Shown here: positions 1-9,287 of the stretch, one piece after another | Layout of the letters: every line of letters starts with the position of its first letter | How positions within the stretch are numbered: the stretch's first letter is position 1 | Origin: Antarcticibacterium flavum | GTDB lineage: Bacteria > Bacteroidota > Bacteroidia > Flavobacteriales > Flavobacteriaceae | NCBI RefSeq assembly: GCF_006159205.1 | Contig: NZ_CP040812.1 | Coordinates: forward strand, 248,001 to 312,000 | Direction: 5' to 3' | DNA: 64,000 nucleotides | Notes under the pieces: generated by a model | The model's database searches: none | Told to the model about the DNA's origin: nothing | Seen by the model: the letters and a program-made list of their open reading frames with translations, nothing else | Program-made: the position numbers and the translations under genes

Positions 1-603
1 CAGGAGGAATACCTGGAGCAAAGTATTTTGCTGGCAGATTTCGTACAGAAGAAATTCACCAATGATCTAAAGAGGAACAACAGGGGAGTAAAGCAGGCAG
101 GTTTCCTTGTACTGCACCAAACCTATATGCCAAGCGTGCTTATTGAAACAGGTTTCCTTACAAACAATAGCGAGGGAGCGTATTTGAACAGCAGTACCGG
201 CCAGTCAAAAATGGCAGAGGCTATCACCAATGCAATTGTAGATTACAGCCACACTATTAACCTGGCTACCCTTGAAAATATTTCAGAAGAAGTAGCGGCA
301 GAGATCGTTACATCCGAGCCTGTTATAGATATTTATGATGGTGTCACCTTTAAGGTGCAGCTGGCTGCAAGTTCCAAAAAACTTGAGCCCAAATCATCCA
401 ACTTTAAAGGATTGACCCCCGTATTTAGGGAAAAAGAAGGAAAGCTTTATAAATATTACTATGGAGCTACCTCCAGTTATTCCCAAATTCAAAAACTTCA
501 CCAGCAGGCAAAAGCAAAGGGATATCCAAGCAGTTACGTAGTCGCATTCAGGGAAGGCAATAAGATTACAGTTAATGAGGCGTTAAATTCACAGAGCAAA
601 TAG
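1..603 (+). CDS. N-acetylmuramoyl-L-alanine amidase with C-terminal SPOR-like domain (5' partial)
   Basis: The reading frame is open from the first base, so the N-terminal part, including the zinc ligands, lies outside the window. What remains is the end of an Amidase_3 catalytic domain (PSVLIETGFLTN) followed by a linker. A roughly 75-residue SPOR-like module ends the protein, starting at VTFKVQLAASSK, with aromatic residues and a typical GYPSSYVV ending. The family cleaves the bond between MurNAc and the stem peptide in peptidoglycan, and SPOR domains bind denuded glycan at division sites. The protein should act in the periplasm. The next gene has its own promoter. A second amidase fragment of the same family lies at the other end of the window. 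Confidence 0.88.
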   Translation, partial: QEEYLEQSILLADFVQKKFTNDLKRNNRGVKQAGFLVLHQTYMPSVLIETGFLTNNSEGAYLNSSTGQSKMAEAITNAIVDYSHTINLATLENISEEVAAEIVTSEPVIDIYDGVTFKVQLAASSKKLEPKSSNFKGLTPVFREKEGKLYKYYYGATSSYSQIQKLHQQAKAKGYPSSYVVAFREGNKITVNEALNSQSK

Positions 604-626
604 GGGTACATTCCTATATTTATTTC

Positions 627-634
627 TAAATTTG
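627..634 (+). promoter_or_regulatory. -7 box of the MlaD-family gene promoter
   Basis: TAAATTTG matches the Bacteroidetes -7 consensus TAnnTTTG and lies 25 bases before the TTG start of the MCE gene. No clear -33 TTG is seen. Confidence 0.5.
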
Positions 635-658
635 TACGTATTCTAAAAAAATAAGCTT

Positions 659-1609
659 TTGAAATATTCTAAAGAGGTTAAAACCGGTATTTTGGCTGTT
701 ATAGCCATTTTAATACTAATATTTGGTTATAGTTTTTTGAAAGGACAAAATCTCTTAGACTCCAGCAGAACATTTCACGCAATTTATGCCGATGTTGAAG
801 GGCTTTCAACCTCCTCTCCCGTAACTATTAACGGGCACAAGGTTGGCCAGGTGACAAGGATTGGTTTCCTTGATGAAACCGGTCTTCTTTTGGTAACCTT
901 CACCGTGGATACAGATTTTAAATTCTCTAAAAATAGTCTCGCACAGGTGTATGGAGGTGGTATTATTGGAGGGAAATCCCTTGGAATTGTTCCTGAATAT
1001 GAAATGGGACAAATGGCCAAATCTGGCGATACCCTGCCCAGCGATATTGAAGAGGGTATTATGGAACTTGTGAATGAGAGGCTTACCCCGCTTCAAATTA
1101 AAGTTGAAAGGGCAATTGTGAGTACAGATTCTCTTTTGACTTCCCTAAATGAGGTACTTAATCCTGAAACCCGCAACAATATAGCTCTTGCCCTGGAGGA
1201 TCTGGCTTTGACAGTTTCTTCTATTAAAGGCACTGCAGAGTCACTAAACGGGATCGTAGCAGGAAATTCAGAAAAGCTGAACCGTACCTTCACCAATCTT
1301 GATGAAATGTCCGGAAACTTCAATAAGTTTTCAGATACTTTGGCACAGGTCAATATAGGTGCAATGACAAGAGATATCGAAAAGGTAATTGCAGATTTTG
1401 AACAGCTTTCCAATAACCTTAACAGTGGGAGAGGTACTGCAGGTAAACTACTTACAGATGATTCGGTATATGAAAATCTTGAAAGGGCTACCAGTGAACT
1501 GGAACAACTCCTGCAGGATGTCAAGCTCAACCCAAAACGCTATGTCCATTTCTCTGTATTCGGTAAAAGTGGAAGGCCTTATGAACCTGTAAGGGATACA
1601 ATTAACTAA
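659..1609 (+). CDS. MlaD family (MCE domain) lipid-transport protein
   Basis: This 316-residue protein has one N-terminal membrane anchor (about residues 9-27) and then an MCE domain (about 37-115), with the rest rich in amphipathic helix. MCE proteins form periplasmic rings that move phospholipids or other lipids between membranes as part of ABC systems. No permease or ATPase gene is adjacent here, so the partner genes must lie elsewhere. The start is TTG: no ATG fits upstream, and the residues that follow (KYSKEVKTG) are the usual cytoplasmic head of MCE proteins. It precedes the iron-sulfur gene by 9 bases and is probably co-transcribed with it. Confidence 0.85.
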   Translation: MKYSKEVKTGILAVIAILILIFGYSFLKGQNLLDSSRTFHAIYADVEGLSTSSPVTINGHKVGQVTRIGFLDETGLLLVTFTVDTDFKFSKNSLAQVYGGGIIGGKSLGIVPEYEMGQMAKSGDTLPSDIEEGIMELVNERLTPLQIKVERAIVSTDSLLTSLNEVLNPETRNNIALALEDLALTVSSIKGTAESLNGIVAGNSEKLNRTFTNLDEMSGNFNKFSDTLAQVNIGAMTRDIEKVIADFEQLSNNLNSGRGTAGKLLTDDSVYENLERATSELEQLLQDVKLNPKRYVHFSVFGKSGRPYEPVRDTIN

Positions 1610-1618
1610 ACCAGCAAT

Positions 1619-2959
1619 ATGCAATTTCTTGCTCAAATTCTCTTTGTGATCGCCCTGGTAGCGGGCGTTGGACTATTTATCCGAAATATTCGAAGGATCA
1701 TTAGGAATATCAAACTGGGACGACCCGTAGATCGAAAGGACAATCCCGGGGAACGTTTTGCAATGATGGCCCGGATCGCATTTGGACAGTCCAAGATGGT
1801 AAAGAGGCCGCTTTCAGGTTTTCTTCACATTATAGTTTATCTGGGCTTTATCATAATAAATATTGAAGTGTTGGAGATCATCATAGATGGGATCTTTGGT
1901 ACTCACAGGGTAATGGGTGCCGCCGGCCCTCCTTATAATTTTTTAATTGGTGCCTTTGAGATCCTTGCCTTCCTCGTGCTGGTTGGCGTAATTGTCTTCT
2001 GGACCAGAAGGAACATCTCGAACATTTATAGGTTCCTGGGGAATGAACTTAAAGGATGGCCAAAGAATGATGCTAATTATATTCTTTATTTTGAAATGGT
2101 ATTAATGACCCTGTTTCTGGTCATGAATGCTACAGATTATCAATTACAACTTAAGGAGGCTCCTTACTATTTCAGGGAAACAGGTATAATTGGTTCTTTT
2201 CCTATAAGCCAATTTCTCTCTCCAATCTTTGAAGATTTGAGTATCTCTACTCTTATCGTTATTGAAAGAGCCGCCTGGTGGTTACATATCCTGGGAATAC
2301 TTTTCTTCCTGAATTATCTTTATTACTCAAAGCATCTTCACATACTACTGGCTTTCCCGAATGTGTATTTTGCAAAATTGACACCGCAAGGGCAATTCAA
2401 TAATTTACAGTCTGTAACAGATGAAGTGAAACTCATGATGGATCCTGAAGCCGACCCTTATGCGGCCCCGGCTGATGCTGAAGAGGAAGAGATGCCGGCC
2501 AAATTTGGAGCATCAGATGTTATGGACCTAAACCAGGTACAGCTATTAAACGCCTACACCTGTACAGAATGTGGAAGGTGCACCTCTGAATGTCCTGCCA
2601 ACAGAACAGGGAAAAAACTTTCTCCAAGAAAGATCATGATGGATACCCGTGACAGGCTGGAGGATGTGGGTGCGATCATCAATAAAAAAGGCAAATTTGA
2701 AGATGATGGCAAACAGTTACTGGATGATTATATTTTAAGAGAAGAACTTTGGGCATGTACAACTTGTAATGCCTGTGTGGAAGCCTGTCCTGTTGGGATA
2801 GATCCACTATCAATTATCCTGGATATGAGACGCTACTTAGTGATGGAAGAGAGTGCAGCTCCCAATGAACTGGCCATAGCAATGACAAATATTGAGAACA
2901 ATGGAGCGCCCTGGCCATATAATCAAATGGACAGGTTGAACTGGGCTGACGAAAAATAG
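1619..2959 (+). CDS. Membrane-bound (Fe-S) oxidoreductase, HdrC/NarI-like fusion
   Basis: The N-terminal ~260 residues hold about five hydrophobic segments resembling a heme b membrane subunit. A cytoplasmic region follows with two [4Fe-4S] motifs, CTECGRCTSECP near residue 313 and CTTCNACVEACP near residue 379. This matches heterodisulfide reductase subunit C/GlpC-like electron carriers fused to a NarI-like membrane domain, a common Bacteroidetes protein of about 440 residues. It should pass electrons between the quinone pool and a soluble partner. The next gene encodes an HdrB-like CCG protein, the natural partner. The physiological substrate cannot be told from sequence. Confidence 0.85.
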   Translation: MQFLAQILFVIALVAGVGLFIRNIRRIIRNIKLGRPVDRKDNPGERFAMMARIAFGQSKMVKRPLSGFLHIIVYLGFIIINIEVLEIIIDGIFGTHRVMGAAGPPYNFLIGAFEILAFLVLVGVIVFWTRRNISNIYRFLGNELKGWPKNDANYILYFEMVLMTLFLVMNATDYQLQLKEAPYYFRETGIIGSFPISQFLSPIFEDLSISTLIVIERAAWWLHILGILFFLNYLYYSKHLHILLAFPNVYFAKLTPQGQFNNLQSVTDEVKLMMDPEADPYAAPADAEEEEMPAKFGASDVMDLNQVQLLNAYTCTECGRCTSECPANRTGKKLSPRKIMMDTRDRLEDVGAIINKKGKFEDDGKQLLDDYILREELWACTTCNACVEACPVGIDPLSIILDMRRYLVMEESAAPNELAIAMTNIENNGAPWPYNQMDRLNWADEK

Positions 2960-3035
2960 GAAAGAATCTAATTTATACACTATAAAATTGACCGGGTAGT
3001 ACATATATCGTCAACCGGGTATAAAATATAAAAGA

Positions 3036-3827
3036 ATGGCAGAAGCAATAAAAGTCCCCACAATGGCTGAATATATGGCCGAAGGAAAAAAACCTGAAGT
3101 TTTATTCTGGGTTGGTTGTATGGGAAGTTTTGACGACAGGGCTAAAAAAGTTACCAAGGCTTTTGTAAAATTATTGAGCGAGGCAAATGTAGATTTCGCC
3201 GTGCTGGGAACTGAAGAAAGCTGTACCGGAGATCCTGCCAAGCGTGCGGGAAATGAATTCCTTTTTCAAATGCAGGCAGTGACCAATATTGAGGTGCTTA
3301 ACGGTTATGAGATCAAAAAGGTTGTAACGGCCTGCCCTCATTGCTTTAACACAATAAAAAATGAATATCCCGTGCTTGGTGGTAACTATGAAGTAATGCA
3401 CCATACGACTTTCCTTAAATCCTTGCTTGAAGAAGGTCGGCTTAAGGTTGAGGGTGGAAAATTTAAAGGTAAGAGGATCACCTTTCATGACCCCTGCTAC
3501 CTGGGACGCGCCAATAACGTCTATGAAGCTCCAAGGGACTTGCTTAGAAAGCTCGAAGTGGAACTCGTAGAGATGAAAAAATGTAAAAAGAACGGGATGT
3601 GCTGTGGAGCCGGGGGTGGACAGATGTTCAAGGAACCGGAACCCGGTAACAAGGACGTAAACATTGCCAGGACAGAGCAGGCAATGGAAGTAAAACCGGA
3701 GATCATAGCAGCAGGTTGCCCGTTTTGTAATACCATGATGACAGATGGGGTTAAAAGCAAGGACCAGGAAAAGAATATTGAGGTAATGGATGTGGCAGAG
3801 ATGATCGCCAATGCCCACGATCTTTAA
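3036..3827 (+). CDS. (Fe-S)-binding protein, HdrB/GlpC-like CCG domain
   Basis: This 263-residue soluble protein has two cysteine-rich CCG repeats: the first around CMGSFDD and ACPHCFN, the second around DPCYLGR, GMCCGAGGG and AGCPFCN. HdrB-type CCG domains bind non-cubane 4Fe-4S clusters in heterodisulfide-reductase-like complexes. It follows the membrane iron-sulfur protein by 76 bases, and the pair probably forms one respiratory oxidoreductase. The gap contains two direct copies of ACCGGGTA, which may be regulatory. Confidence 0.85.
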   Translation: MAEAIKVPTMAEYMAEGKKPEVLFWVGCMGSFDDRAKKVTKAFVKLLSEANVDFAVLGTEESCTGDPAKRAGNEFLFQMQAVTNIEVLNGYEIKKVVTACPHCFNTIKNEYPVLGGNYEVMHHTTFLKSLLEEGRLKVEGGKFKGKRITFHDPCYLGRANNVYEAPRDLLRKLEVELVEMKKCKKNGMCCGAGGGQMFKEPEPGNKDVNIARTEQAMEVKPEIIAAGCPFCNTMMTDGVKSKDQEKNIEVMDVAEMIANAHDL

Positions 3828-3964
3828 TTCAGAATAACCTGGAGAACTTCCGCCTGTAAAAAATAAAAAATTCCGGTTCTAATTCTCTATGGAACACAAA
3901 CCGGAAGATGTCGTAATTATTTCAGAAGTAATTAGTTAAACTTTCCAATTTAGTGGTACTATTT

Positions 3965-3995
3965 TTGAAGCTACCCCAATTATACAGTAGCTTTG
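3965..3995 (+). promoter_or_regulatory. Bacteroidetes-type promoter (-33 TTG, -7 TAGCTTTG)
   Basis: TTG at 3965-3967 and TAGCTTTG at 3988-3995 are separated by 20 bases. This is a textbook Bacteroidetes sigma-ABfr arrangement and precedes the ATG at 4018 by 22 bases. It probably drives the operon that ends at bshA. Confidence 0.65.
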
Positions 3996-4017
3996 TGAAA
4001 AAATAATCCTCAACTAA

Positions 4018-4503
4018 ATGTTTGTACCTTTTAACGAATTACCAGATACTTCCCGTGTATGGATCTATCAGGCCAACAGGTCTTTTACAGATGCCGAACT
4101 AACGGAGATTTCCTCTAGACTTGAAACTTTTTTAGCTGCCTGGACAGCTCATGGAGGTGATCTCAATGCTTCCTATGAAATTAAATACAGGAGGTTTATT
4201 ATCATTGCTCTTGATCAGGAAGTGCGTGCAGCTACAGGATGTTCTATAGATGCTTCTGTGGCTTTCATACAGCAGCTCGAAAAGGACTACAATGTGGACC
4301 TTCTCGATAAGATGAATGTGAGCTATAAACAAGGGGAACACGTGGCCTTTAAAACCCTTATAGATTTCAGGAAAATGGCCAAGGACAAAGCAGTTTCTCC
4401 CAATACAATAGTTTTCAACAATTTGGTCAATAACAAGTATGAATATTTAAACGACTGGGAAGTCCCGGCAAAGGACAGCTGGCACAACCGGTTTTTAAAA
4501 TAA
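4018..4503 (+). CDS. Conserved flavobacterial protein of unknown function (often labelled ABC transporter ATPase)
   Basis: This 161-residue soluble protein starts MFVPFNELPD. It belongs to a family that is widespread in Flavobacteriia and usually carries the database label ABC transporter ATPase. No Walker A, Walker B or ABC signature is present, so that label is not supported by the sequence. It has no signal peptide or membrane segment. It is followed 8 bases later by the GH3/serine hydrolase gene and is preceded by a good promoter, so it is the first gene of the operon. The family recognition is from memory. Confidence 0.7.
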   Translation: MFVPFNELPDTSRVWIYQANRSFTDAELTEISSRLETFLAAWTAHGGDLNASYEIKYRRFIIIALDQEVRAATGCSIDASVAFIQQLEKDYNVDLLDKMNVSYKQGEHVAFKTLIDFRKMAKDKAVSPNTIVFNNLVNNKYEYLNDWEVPAKDSWHNRFLK

Positions 4504-4511
4504 AGGATTAA

Positions 4512-7439
4512 ATGAGCATAAGGCCCCTTCATTTTCTTTTTCTAATAAGCATTCTTTTTCTCAATTTACCGGTTACCGCTCAATCCAATGATCCGCTGGA
4601 AACCGTTGATTTTGAGAACCAGCGAATGTGGGTGGACAGCATTTATAACAACCTTAGCCTGCAGGAGAAAGTTGGTCAGCTTTTTATGGTAGATCTCTTT
4701 TCTAACGGTTCAAGGGCAAGCCACAATAAAGTAAGAGGATTGATCACTGAGCAGCATATTGGTGGGGTGATCTTTTCAAAGGGTGGGCCCGGGCAGCAGG
4801 CAAAACTTAATAATGAATTTCAGGAACTGGCAAAGGTTCCCTTGCTCATAGGAATGGATGCTGAATGGGGCCTGGCGATGAGGCTGGATTCTACCTTTGC
4901 CCTGCCATGGAACATGACCCTGGGGGCGGTTCAAAGCCTTAAACTTATTGAAGAGGCAGGAGCTTCTATATCACGTCACTCCAGAAGATTAGGAGTGCAT
5001 ATAAATTTTGCTCCGGTCATTGATATTAACACCAATCCAGAGAATCCTATCATTGGGAACAGGGCCTTTGGGGAGGAAAAGATCAATGTGACCAATAAAG
5101 CATTAGCCTTTATGAAAGGGATGCACAGGGAGGGTATCCTCTCCAGTGCGAAACATTTCCCTGGACATGGAGACACAAATAGTGACAGTCACAAAACCCT
5201 GCCCACTATTTCTTTTTCTCGTGCCCGTATTGACAGTACAGAACTTTTTCCTTATTACAAACTCATAGATGAAGGGGTTTCCAGTATAATGGTAGCCCAC
5301 CTCAATGTTCCAGGCCTGGAACGGGAAAAGAACCTGCCATCTTCACTTTCTAAAACCATTGTAACAGATCTTTTAAAGGAAAGACTGGGCTTCAAGGGTC
5401 TTATTTTCACTGATGCTCTGAATATGAAGGGAGCCTCCAATCACACCAGCCCGGGAGATATTGACCTTGCAGCATTCCTTGCAGGCAATGATATACTCTT
5501 GATATCTGAAGATGTACCGAAAGCTTCAGTGAAAATTATGGAGGCCTACAATAACGGCATTATAACAGAAGAAAGACTGTCGCATTCCGTAAAAAAAATA
5601 CTGAAGGCAAAATACAAAGCAGGATTACATCATTACCTTCCTGTGAATCCTATTGGACTCGAAGAGAATTTACATACAGTGCAGGACAGGGTCCTCAATG
5701 AAGAACTATTTGAGAATGCAATTACCATCGTAAAGAATGATCTGGGGATCCTGCCTGTAAAAGACCTGGACACAAGGAAGATTGCCTATGTGCACTTTGG
5801 GGATGACAGTGGGGATGCTTTTTTAACCCAATTGCGCAAATATTCCCGCATTGATCACATAAAAGCAGAACGCCTGGATGAAATGATCTCGAAATTAAGA
5901 GAATATAATTTAGTGATCATAGGTTACCACAAATCCAATGCTTCCCCCTGGGCAAGGTATAAGTTTAGTCGTGATGAATTAACCTGGATTCACGAAATAG
6001 CAAAGAACAATCTCTCCATATTGAATGTATTTACCCGCCCTTATGCGCTGCTGGATCTAAATTCCTCCAGCCTTATGGAAGGGATCATTATGGGTTATCA
6101 GAATAGTCCCATAGCACAGGAAAAGACTGCGCAAATACTTTTTGGAGCATTGGAGGCGAGAGGGAAATTACCGGTGAGTGCAGGCGAGGAATTTCCTGCA
6201 GGTACAGGCTTCTATACCCGTGCTGTGAACAGGCTCTCTTACGGGATTCCAGAATCTGTAGGGCTGCGTTCCACCGGCCTGGCCAAGATAGATTCCCTTG
6301 TAGACCTGGCAATATCCAGGAAAATGACTCCGGGATTACAAGTGATGATTGCCCGCAGGGGAAAGGTTATCTATAACCGCAATGCAGGTTACCACACCTA
6401 TGAAAAAAAGACCCCTGTAACAGATACCTCTCTATATGACCTGGCATCGCTTACGAAGATCCTTGCCAGCCTTCCTCTAATTATGGAACTTGAAGAAAGG
6501 GGTGTTATCAATTTTGACTCCCGGTTGGGAGAGCTTATGCCATATTTCATAGGGTCCAATAAGGAAAATATCCGGCTGCAGGATATGTTGCTTCATTATG
6601 GCCGGTTAAAAGCCTGGCTTCCGTTCTATGTTCCTACCATTGACCGGGCAACCAAAAGGCCATCCCTACAGTATTACAGGGAAAAACCAGTAGAGAATTT
6701 TAACCTGCAGGTGGCCAATGAAATGTATATAAGGAATGATATAAGGGATTCTATATTAGGAGTTATAAGAAGTAGTAGCCTTGAAAAACAGCTTGGTTAC
6801 AAATACAGTGACCTGCCATTTTATATTATGAAATATTATCTGGAAGATCATCATAATGCTCCACTGGACCTTATTACCTACGACCGGTTCTATAATCCCC
6901 TTGGTGCAAATTACACGACATATTCTCCCCTGGAACATTTTTCCCTGGATCAAATTGTCCCTACTGAGGAAGATAAACTATGGCGGCGGCAAAGGGTACA
7001 TGGGTTTGTACACGATCAGGGTGCTGCCATGCAGGGAGGTATAGGCGGCCACGCAGGCCTTTTCAGCAATGCTAATGATGTGACCAAGATCATGCAGCTA
7101 TATCTCAATGGCGGGCATTATGGGGGCAGGAAATATCTCGAACAGGAAACCCTCGAGAAATTCAATACCTGTTATTATTGCGAAAACAATGTAAGGAGGG
7201 GTGTGGGTTTCGACAAACCTCAATTATCCCAGAGCGGTCCTACCTGTGGATGCGTTTCGCTGGCCAGTTTTGGACATAGTGGATTCACCGGGACCTTTGC
7301 CTGGGCAGATCCTGATGAAGAAATAGTGTATGTATTTCTTTCCAACAGGACTTATCCAGATGTGGATAACCGTGCCCTTATAAGGGAAAATATTAGAGAA
7401 AAGATACAGCAGGTGATCTATGATTCCATAGAATTTTAG
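4512..7439 (+). CDS. Exported beta-N-acetylglucosaminidase (GH3) fused to a serine hydrolase (beta-lactamase family)
   Basis: This 975-residue protein has a signal peptide ending near TAQS. A glycoside hydrolase family 3 NagZ-like domain (about 45-390) carries the diagnostic KHFPGHGDT and DSH motifs with the catalytic His/Asp pair. A middle domain of about 200 residues follows. A C-terminal class C beta-lactamase/penicillin-binding-like domain (about 590-975) shows the SxxK nucleophile motif (SLTK), a YSD second motif and an HSGFTG third motif. NagZ releases GlcNAc from muropeptides; the serine hydrolase half may cut peptide or ester bonds. The fusion is common in Bacteroidetes and suggests coupled peptidoglycan turnover in the periplasm. 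It overlaps nothing and lies between the unknown gene and bshA. Confidence 0.9.
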   Translation: MSIRPLHFLFLISILFLNLPVTAQSNDPLETVDFENQRMWVDSIYNNLSLQEKVGQLFMVDLFSNGSRASHNKVRGLITEQHIGGVIFSKGGPGQQAKLNNEFQELAKVPLLIGMDAEWGLAMRLDSTFALPWNMTLGAVQSLKLIEEAGASISRHSRRLGVHINFAPVIDINTNPENPIIGNRAFGEEKINVTNKALAFMKGMHREGILSSAKHFPGHGDTNSDSHKTLPTISFSRARIDSTELFPYYKLIDEGVSSIMVAHLNVPGLEREKNLPSSLSKTIVTDLLKERLGFKGLIFTDALNMKGASNHTSPGDIDLAAFLAGNDILLISEDVPKASVKIMEAYNNGIITEERLSHSVKKILKAKYKAGLHHYLPVNPIGLEENLHTVQDRVLNEELFENAITIVKNDLGILPVKDLDTRKIAYVHFGDDSGDAFLTQLRKYSRIDHIKAERLDEMISKLREYNLVIIGYHKSNASPWARYKFSRDELTWIHEIAKNNLSILNVFTRPYALLDLNSSSLMEGIIMGYQNSPIAQEKTAQILFGALEARGKLPVSAGEEFPAGTGFYTRAVNRLSYGIPESVGLRSTGLAKIDSLVDLAISRKMTPGLQVMIARRGKVIYNRNAGYHTYEKKTPVTDTSLYDLASLTKILASLPLIMELEERGVINFDSRLGELMPYFIGSNKENIRLQDMLLHYGRLKAWLPFYVPTIDRATKRPSLQYYREKPVENFNLQVANEMYIRNDIRDSILGVIRSSSLEKQLGYKYSDLPFYIMKYYLEDHHNAPLDLITYDRFYNPLGANYTTYSPLEHFSLDQIVPTEEDKLWRRQRVHGFVHDQGAAMQGGIGGHAGLFSNANDVTKIMQLYLNGGHYGGRKYLEQETLEKFNTCYYCENNVRRGVGFDKPQLSQSGPTCGCVSLASFGHSGFTGTFAWADPDEEIVYVFLSNRTYPDVDNRALIRENIREKIQQVIYDSIEF

Positions 7440-7475
7440 GTAAATTAATTACCTTGCCTATAAATAACTTATTGA

Positions 7476-8618
7476 ATGAGAATAGCCATAGTTTGCTATC
7501 CTACCTTTGGAGGTAGCGGGGTTGTAGCAACAGAACTTGGAATGGCCCTTTCTAAAAGAGGGCACGAGATCCATTTTATTACCTATAAGCAACCCGTGAG
7601 GCTCGAGCAACTCACCGGTAACATCCATTTTCATGAGGTCAATGTCCCTGAGTATCCTCTGTTTCATTTTCAGCCGTACGAGTTGGCATTGAGCAGCAAA
7701 CTGGTGAATATGGTAAAGCTTTACGACATTGAACTACTCCATGTTCATTATGCCATTCCACATGCATATGCGGGATACATGGCCAAAAAGATGCTGGAGG
7801 AGGAAGGGATCTTTATACCAATGGTTACTACCCTGCATGGGACTGATATAACCCTTGTTGGAAACCATCCTTTCTATAAACCGGCGGTGACCTTTAGTAT
7901 TAACAAAAGTGATGTGGTTACATCGGTTTCTGAAAGCTTAAAAGAGGATACACTTAGATCCTTTGAGATCACAAAAGAGATCAATGTTGTTCCTAACTTT
8001 ATTGACAGTACAAAATATCTACGGGTGATGTCTGAATGCCAGCGAAGTTTAATGGCAGATGATGATGAATTCCTTATTTCTCACGTTAGTAACTTCAGGC
8101 CTGTAAAGCGTATTTTGGATGTGATAAAGATCTTTGCTATTATAAGCAGTAAGAAAAAAGCCAAGCTTATAATGGTGGGCGAGGGGCCTGAAAAAGAAAA
8201 GGCTGAGGATATGGCTTATGAATTGGGTCTTCAGGATAAGATCCTGTTTGTAGGACAAAGTAATGAGGTGGATAAGATCCTGTGCTTTAGTGATCTTTTC
8301 CTGCTTCCTTCAGAAAAAGAGAGTTTTGGACTGGCTGCCCTGGAAGCAATGGTCAACAGTGTACCTGTAATTTCTTCCAATACAGGAGGATTGCCAGAGG
8401 TGAATATACAGGGAGTGTCTGGTTACTTAAGCGATGTTGGAAATGTGGGGGAGATGGCAGAGAATGCCCTTGAGATCCTTAAAGATGAGGAAACCTTAAA
8501 CAGGTTTAAAACAGCTGCAAGGAACCAGGCAAAAGCCTTTGATATTCATAAGATAGTACCGGTGTATGAAAATCTTTATCAAAAGGCACTTGATAAAATA
8601 AAAAAGGCGCAGATTTGA
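7476..8618 (+). CDS. bshA: N-acetyl-alpha-D-glucosaminyl L-malate synthase BshA
   Basis: This 380-residue GT4-family retaining glycosyltransferase carries the N-terminal GGSGVVATELG UDP-sugar loop and the C-terminal E-x7-E element (ESFGLAALE). BshA joins UDP-GlcNAc to L-malate, the first step of bacillithiol synthesis, in the cytoplasm. Length and whole-sequence character match BshA of Bacteroidetes and Firmicutes. It is the last gene of the operon. Its TGA stop (8616-8618) straddles the loop and the second arm of the terminator hairpin, so its final codons form half of the stem. Confidence 0.92.
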   Translation: MRIAIVCYPTFGGSGVVATELGMALSKRGHEIHFITYKQPVRLEQLTGNIHFHEVNVPEYPLFHFQPYELALSSKLVNMVKLYDIELLHVHYAIPHAYAGYMAKKMLEEEGIFIPMVTTLHGTDITLVGNHPFYKPAVTFSINKSDVVTSVSESLKEDTLRSFEITKEINVVPNFIDSTKYLRVMSECQRSLMADDDEFLISHVSNFRPVKRILDVIKIFAIISSKKKAKLIMVGEGPEKEKAEDMAYELGLQDKILFVGQSNEVDKILCFSDLFLLPSEKESFGLAALEAMVNSVPVISSNTGGLPEVNIQGVSGYLSDVGNVGEMAENALEILKDEETLNRFKTAARNQAKAFDIHKIVPVYENLYQKALDKIKKAQI

Positions 8619-8632
8619 TCTGCGCCTTTTCA
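8601..8632. terminator. Bidirectional rho-independent terminator overlapping the bshA stop codon
   Basis: A perfect 13-base stem (8602-8614 with 8618-8630) closes a 3-base loop. It has A-runs on one side and T-runs on the other, so it can serve both bshA and the convergent outer-membrane gene. Confidence 0.85.
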
Positions 8633-8652
8633 AATTCTCTTTTTCAATATAT

Positions 8653-9147
8653 CTAGAACTGGTATCTTACTCCAAGTGCAACATCTGGAGAGAATTCATT
8701 TAGTACATCGTAATCATTGAACCCAAATTCTGGTCTAAAATCCAGGGAAATCAATAATGGAATGTCGAAATTATATTCAATACCTACATTACCGGCAAGA
8801 AATAAAAAGGTTCCATCATTACCACGTCTTTCCAGTCTTCTTTTATCCTCAACGCTTCCAACTCCACCACCAACACCGGCGTACCAGTTGAAACCCGCTT
8901 CAATGTTCCAAACCCACTGGTAGATCGCTGCAAGCTTAAATGCGTCAAAACTGCTGTCATTTCTCCAACCAAGGTCAAGTTCCAGCCTGTTATTGTTCAT
9001 TCCAAGAGCACGTTGGTAAGAAACCTCTGCTCCAAGACCGTCACCACCACCAAAACGTAGTCCTATGGCATTGTCTGCAATGGTTTGTGCCTGTGTAGTT
9101 AAACCGGCTCCTATAACGAATACTACTAGTAAAAATAATTTTTTCAT
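8653..9147 (-). CDS. Small outer-membrane beta-barrel protein
   Basis: This 164-residue protein has a cleavable signal peptide (MKKLFLLVVFVIGAG, cut near TQAQT). Alternating hydrophobic and polar strands follow, and a terminal aromatic (GVRYQF) is typical of outer-membrane barrels. The many Gly and aromatic residues suggest an eight-stranded barrel. Function is unknown. It is monocistronic with its own -7 box and shares the terminator with bshA. Confidence 0.75.
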   Translation of the reverse strand: MKKLFLLVVFVIGAGLTTQAQTIADNAIGLRFGGGDGLGAEVSYQRALGMNNNRLELDLGWRNDSSFDAFKLAAIYQWVWNIEAGFNWYAGVGGGVGSVEDKRRLERRGNDGTFLFLAGNVGIEYNFDIPLLISLDFRPEFGFNDYDVLNEFSPDVALGVRYQF

Positions 9148-9174
9148 ATCTCTTCAGTTTTTAAATTGAAAGAG

Positions 9175-9182
9175 CAAATTTA
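9175..9182 (-). promoter_or_regulatory. -7 box of the outer-membrane barrel gene
   Basis: Read on the minus strand this is TAAATTTG, a full match to TAnnTTTG, 27 bases before the ATG at 9147. Confidence 0.5.
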
Positions 9183-9287
9183 AGTGTTAAAATTATACCC
9201 CCATACTGCGGTAAGCCAATGTATTGTTAATAATCATTAAAAACCTGTTAAGTGGGGAACTCAAATTATACGTAATTTTAGGCCTTT

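Noticed and set aside
1093..1530. 145-residue minus-strand open frame inside the MCE gene
   Set aside because: Shadow of the real gene, Ser/Leu-rich with no start context or similarity.
4018..4503. ABC transporter ATPase annotation commonly given to this family
   Set aside because: No Walker A, Walker B or signature motif is present in the 161 residues.
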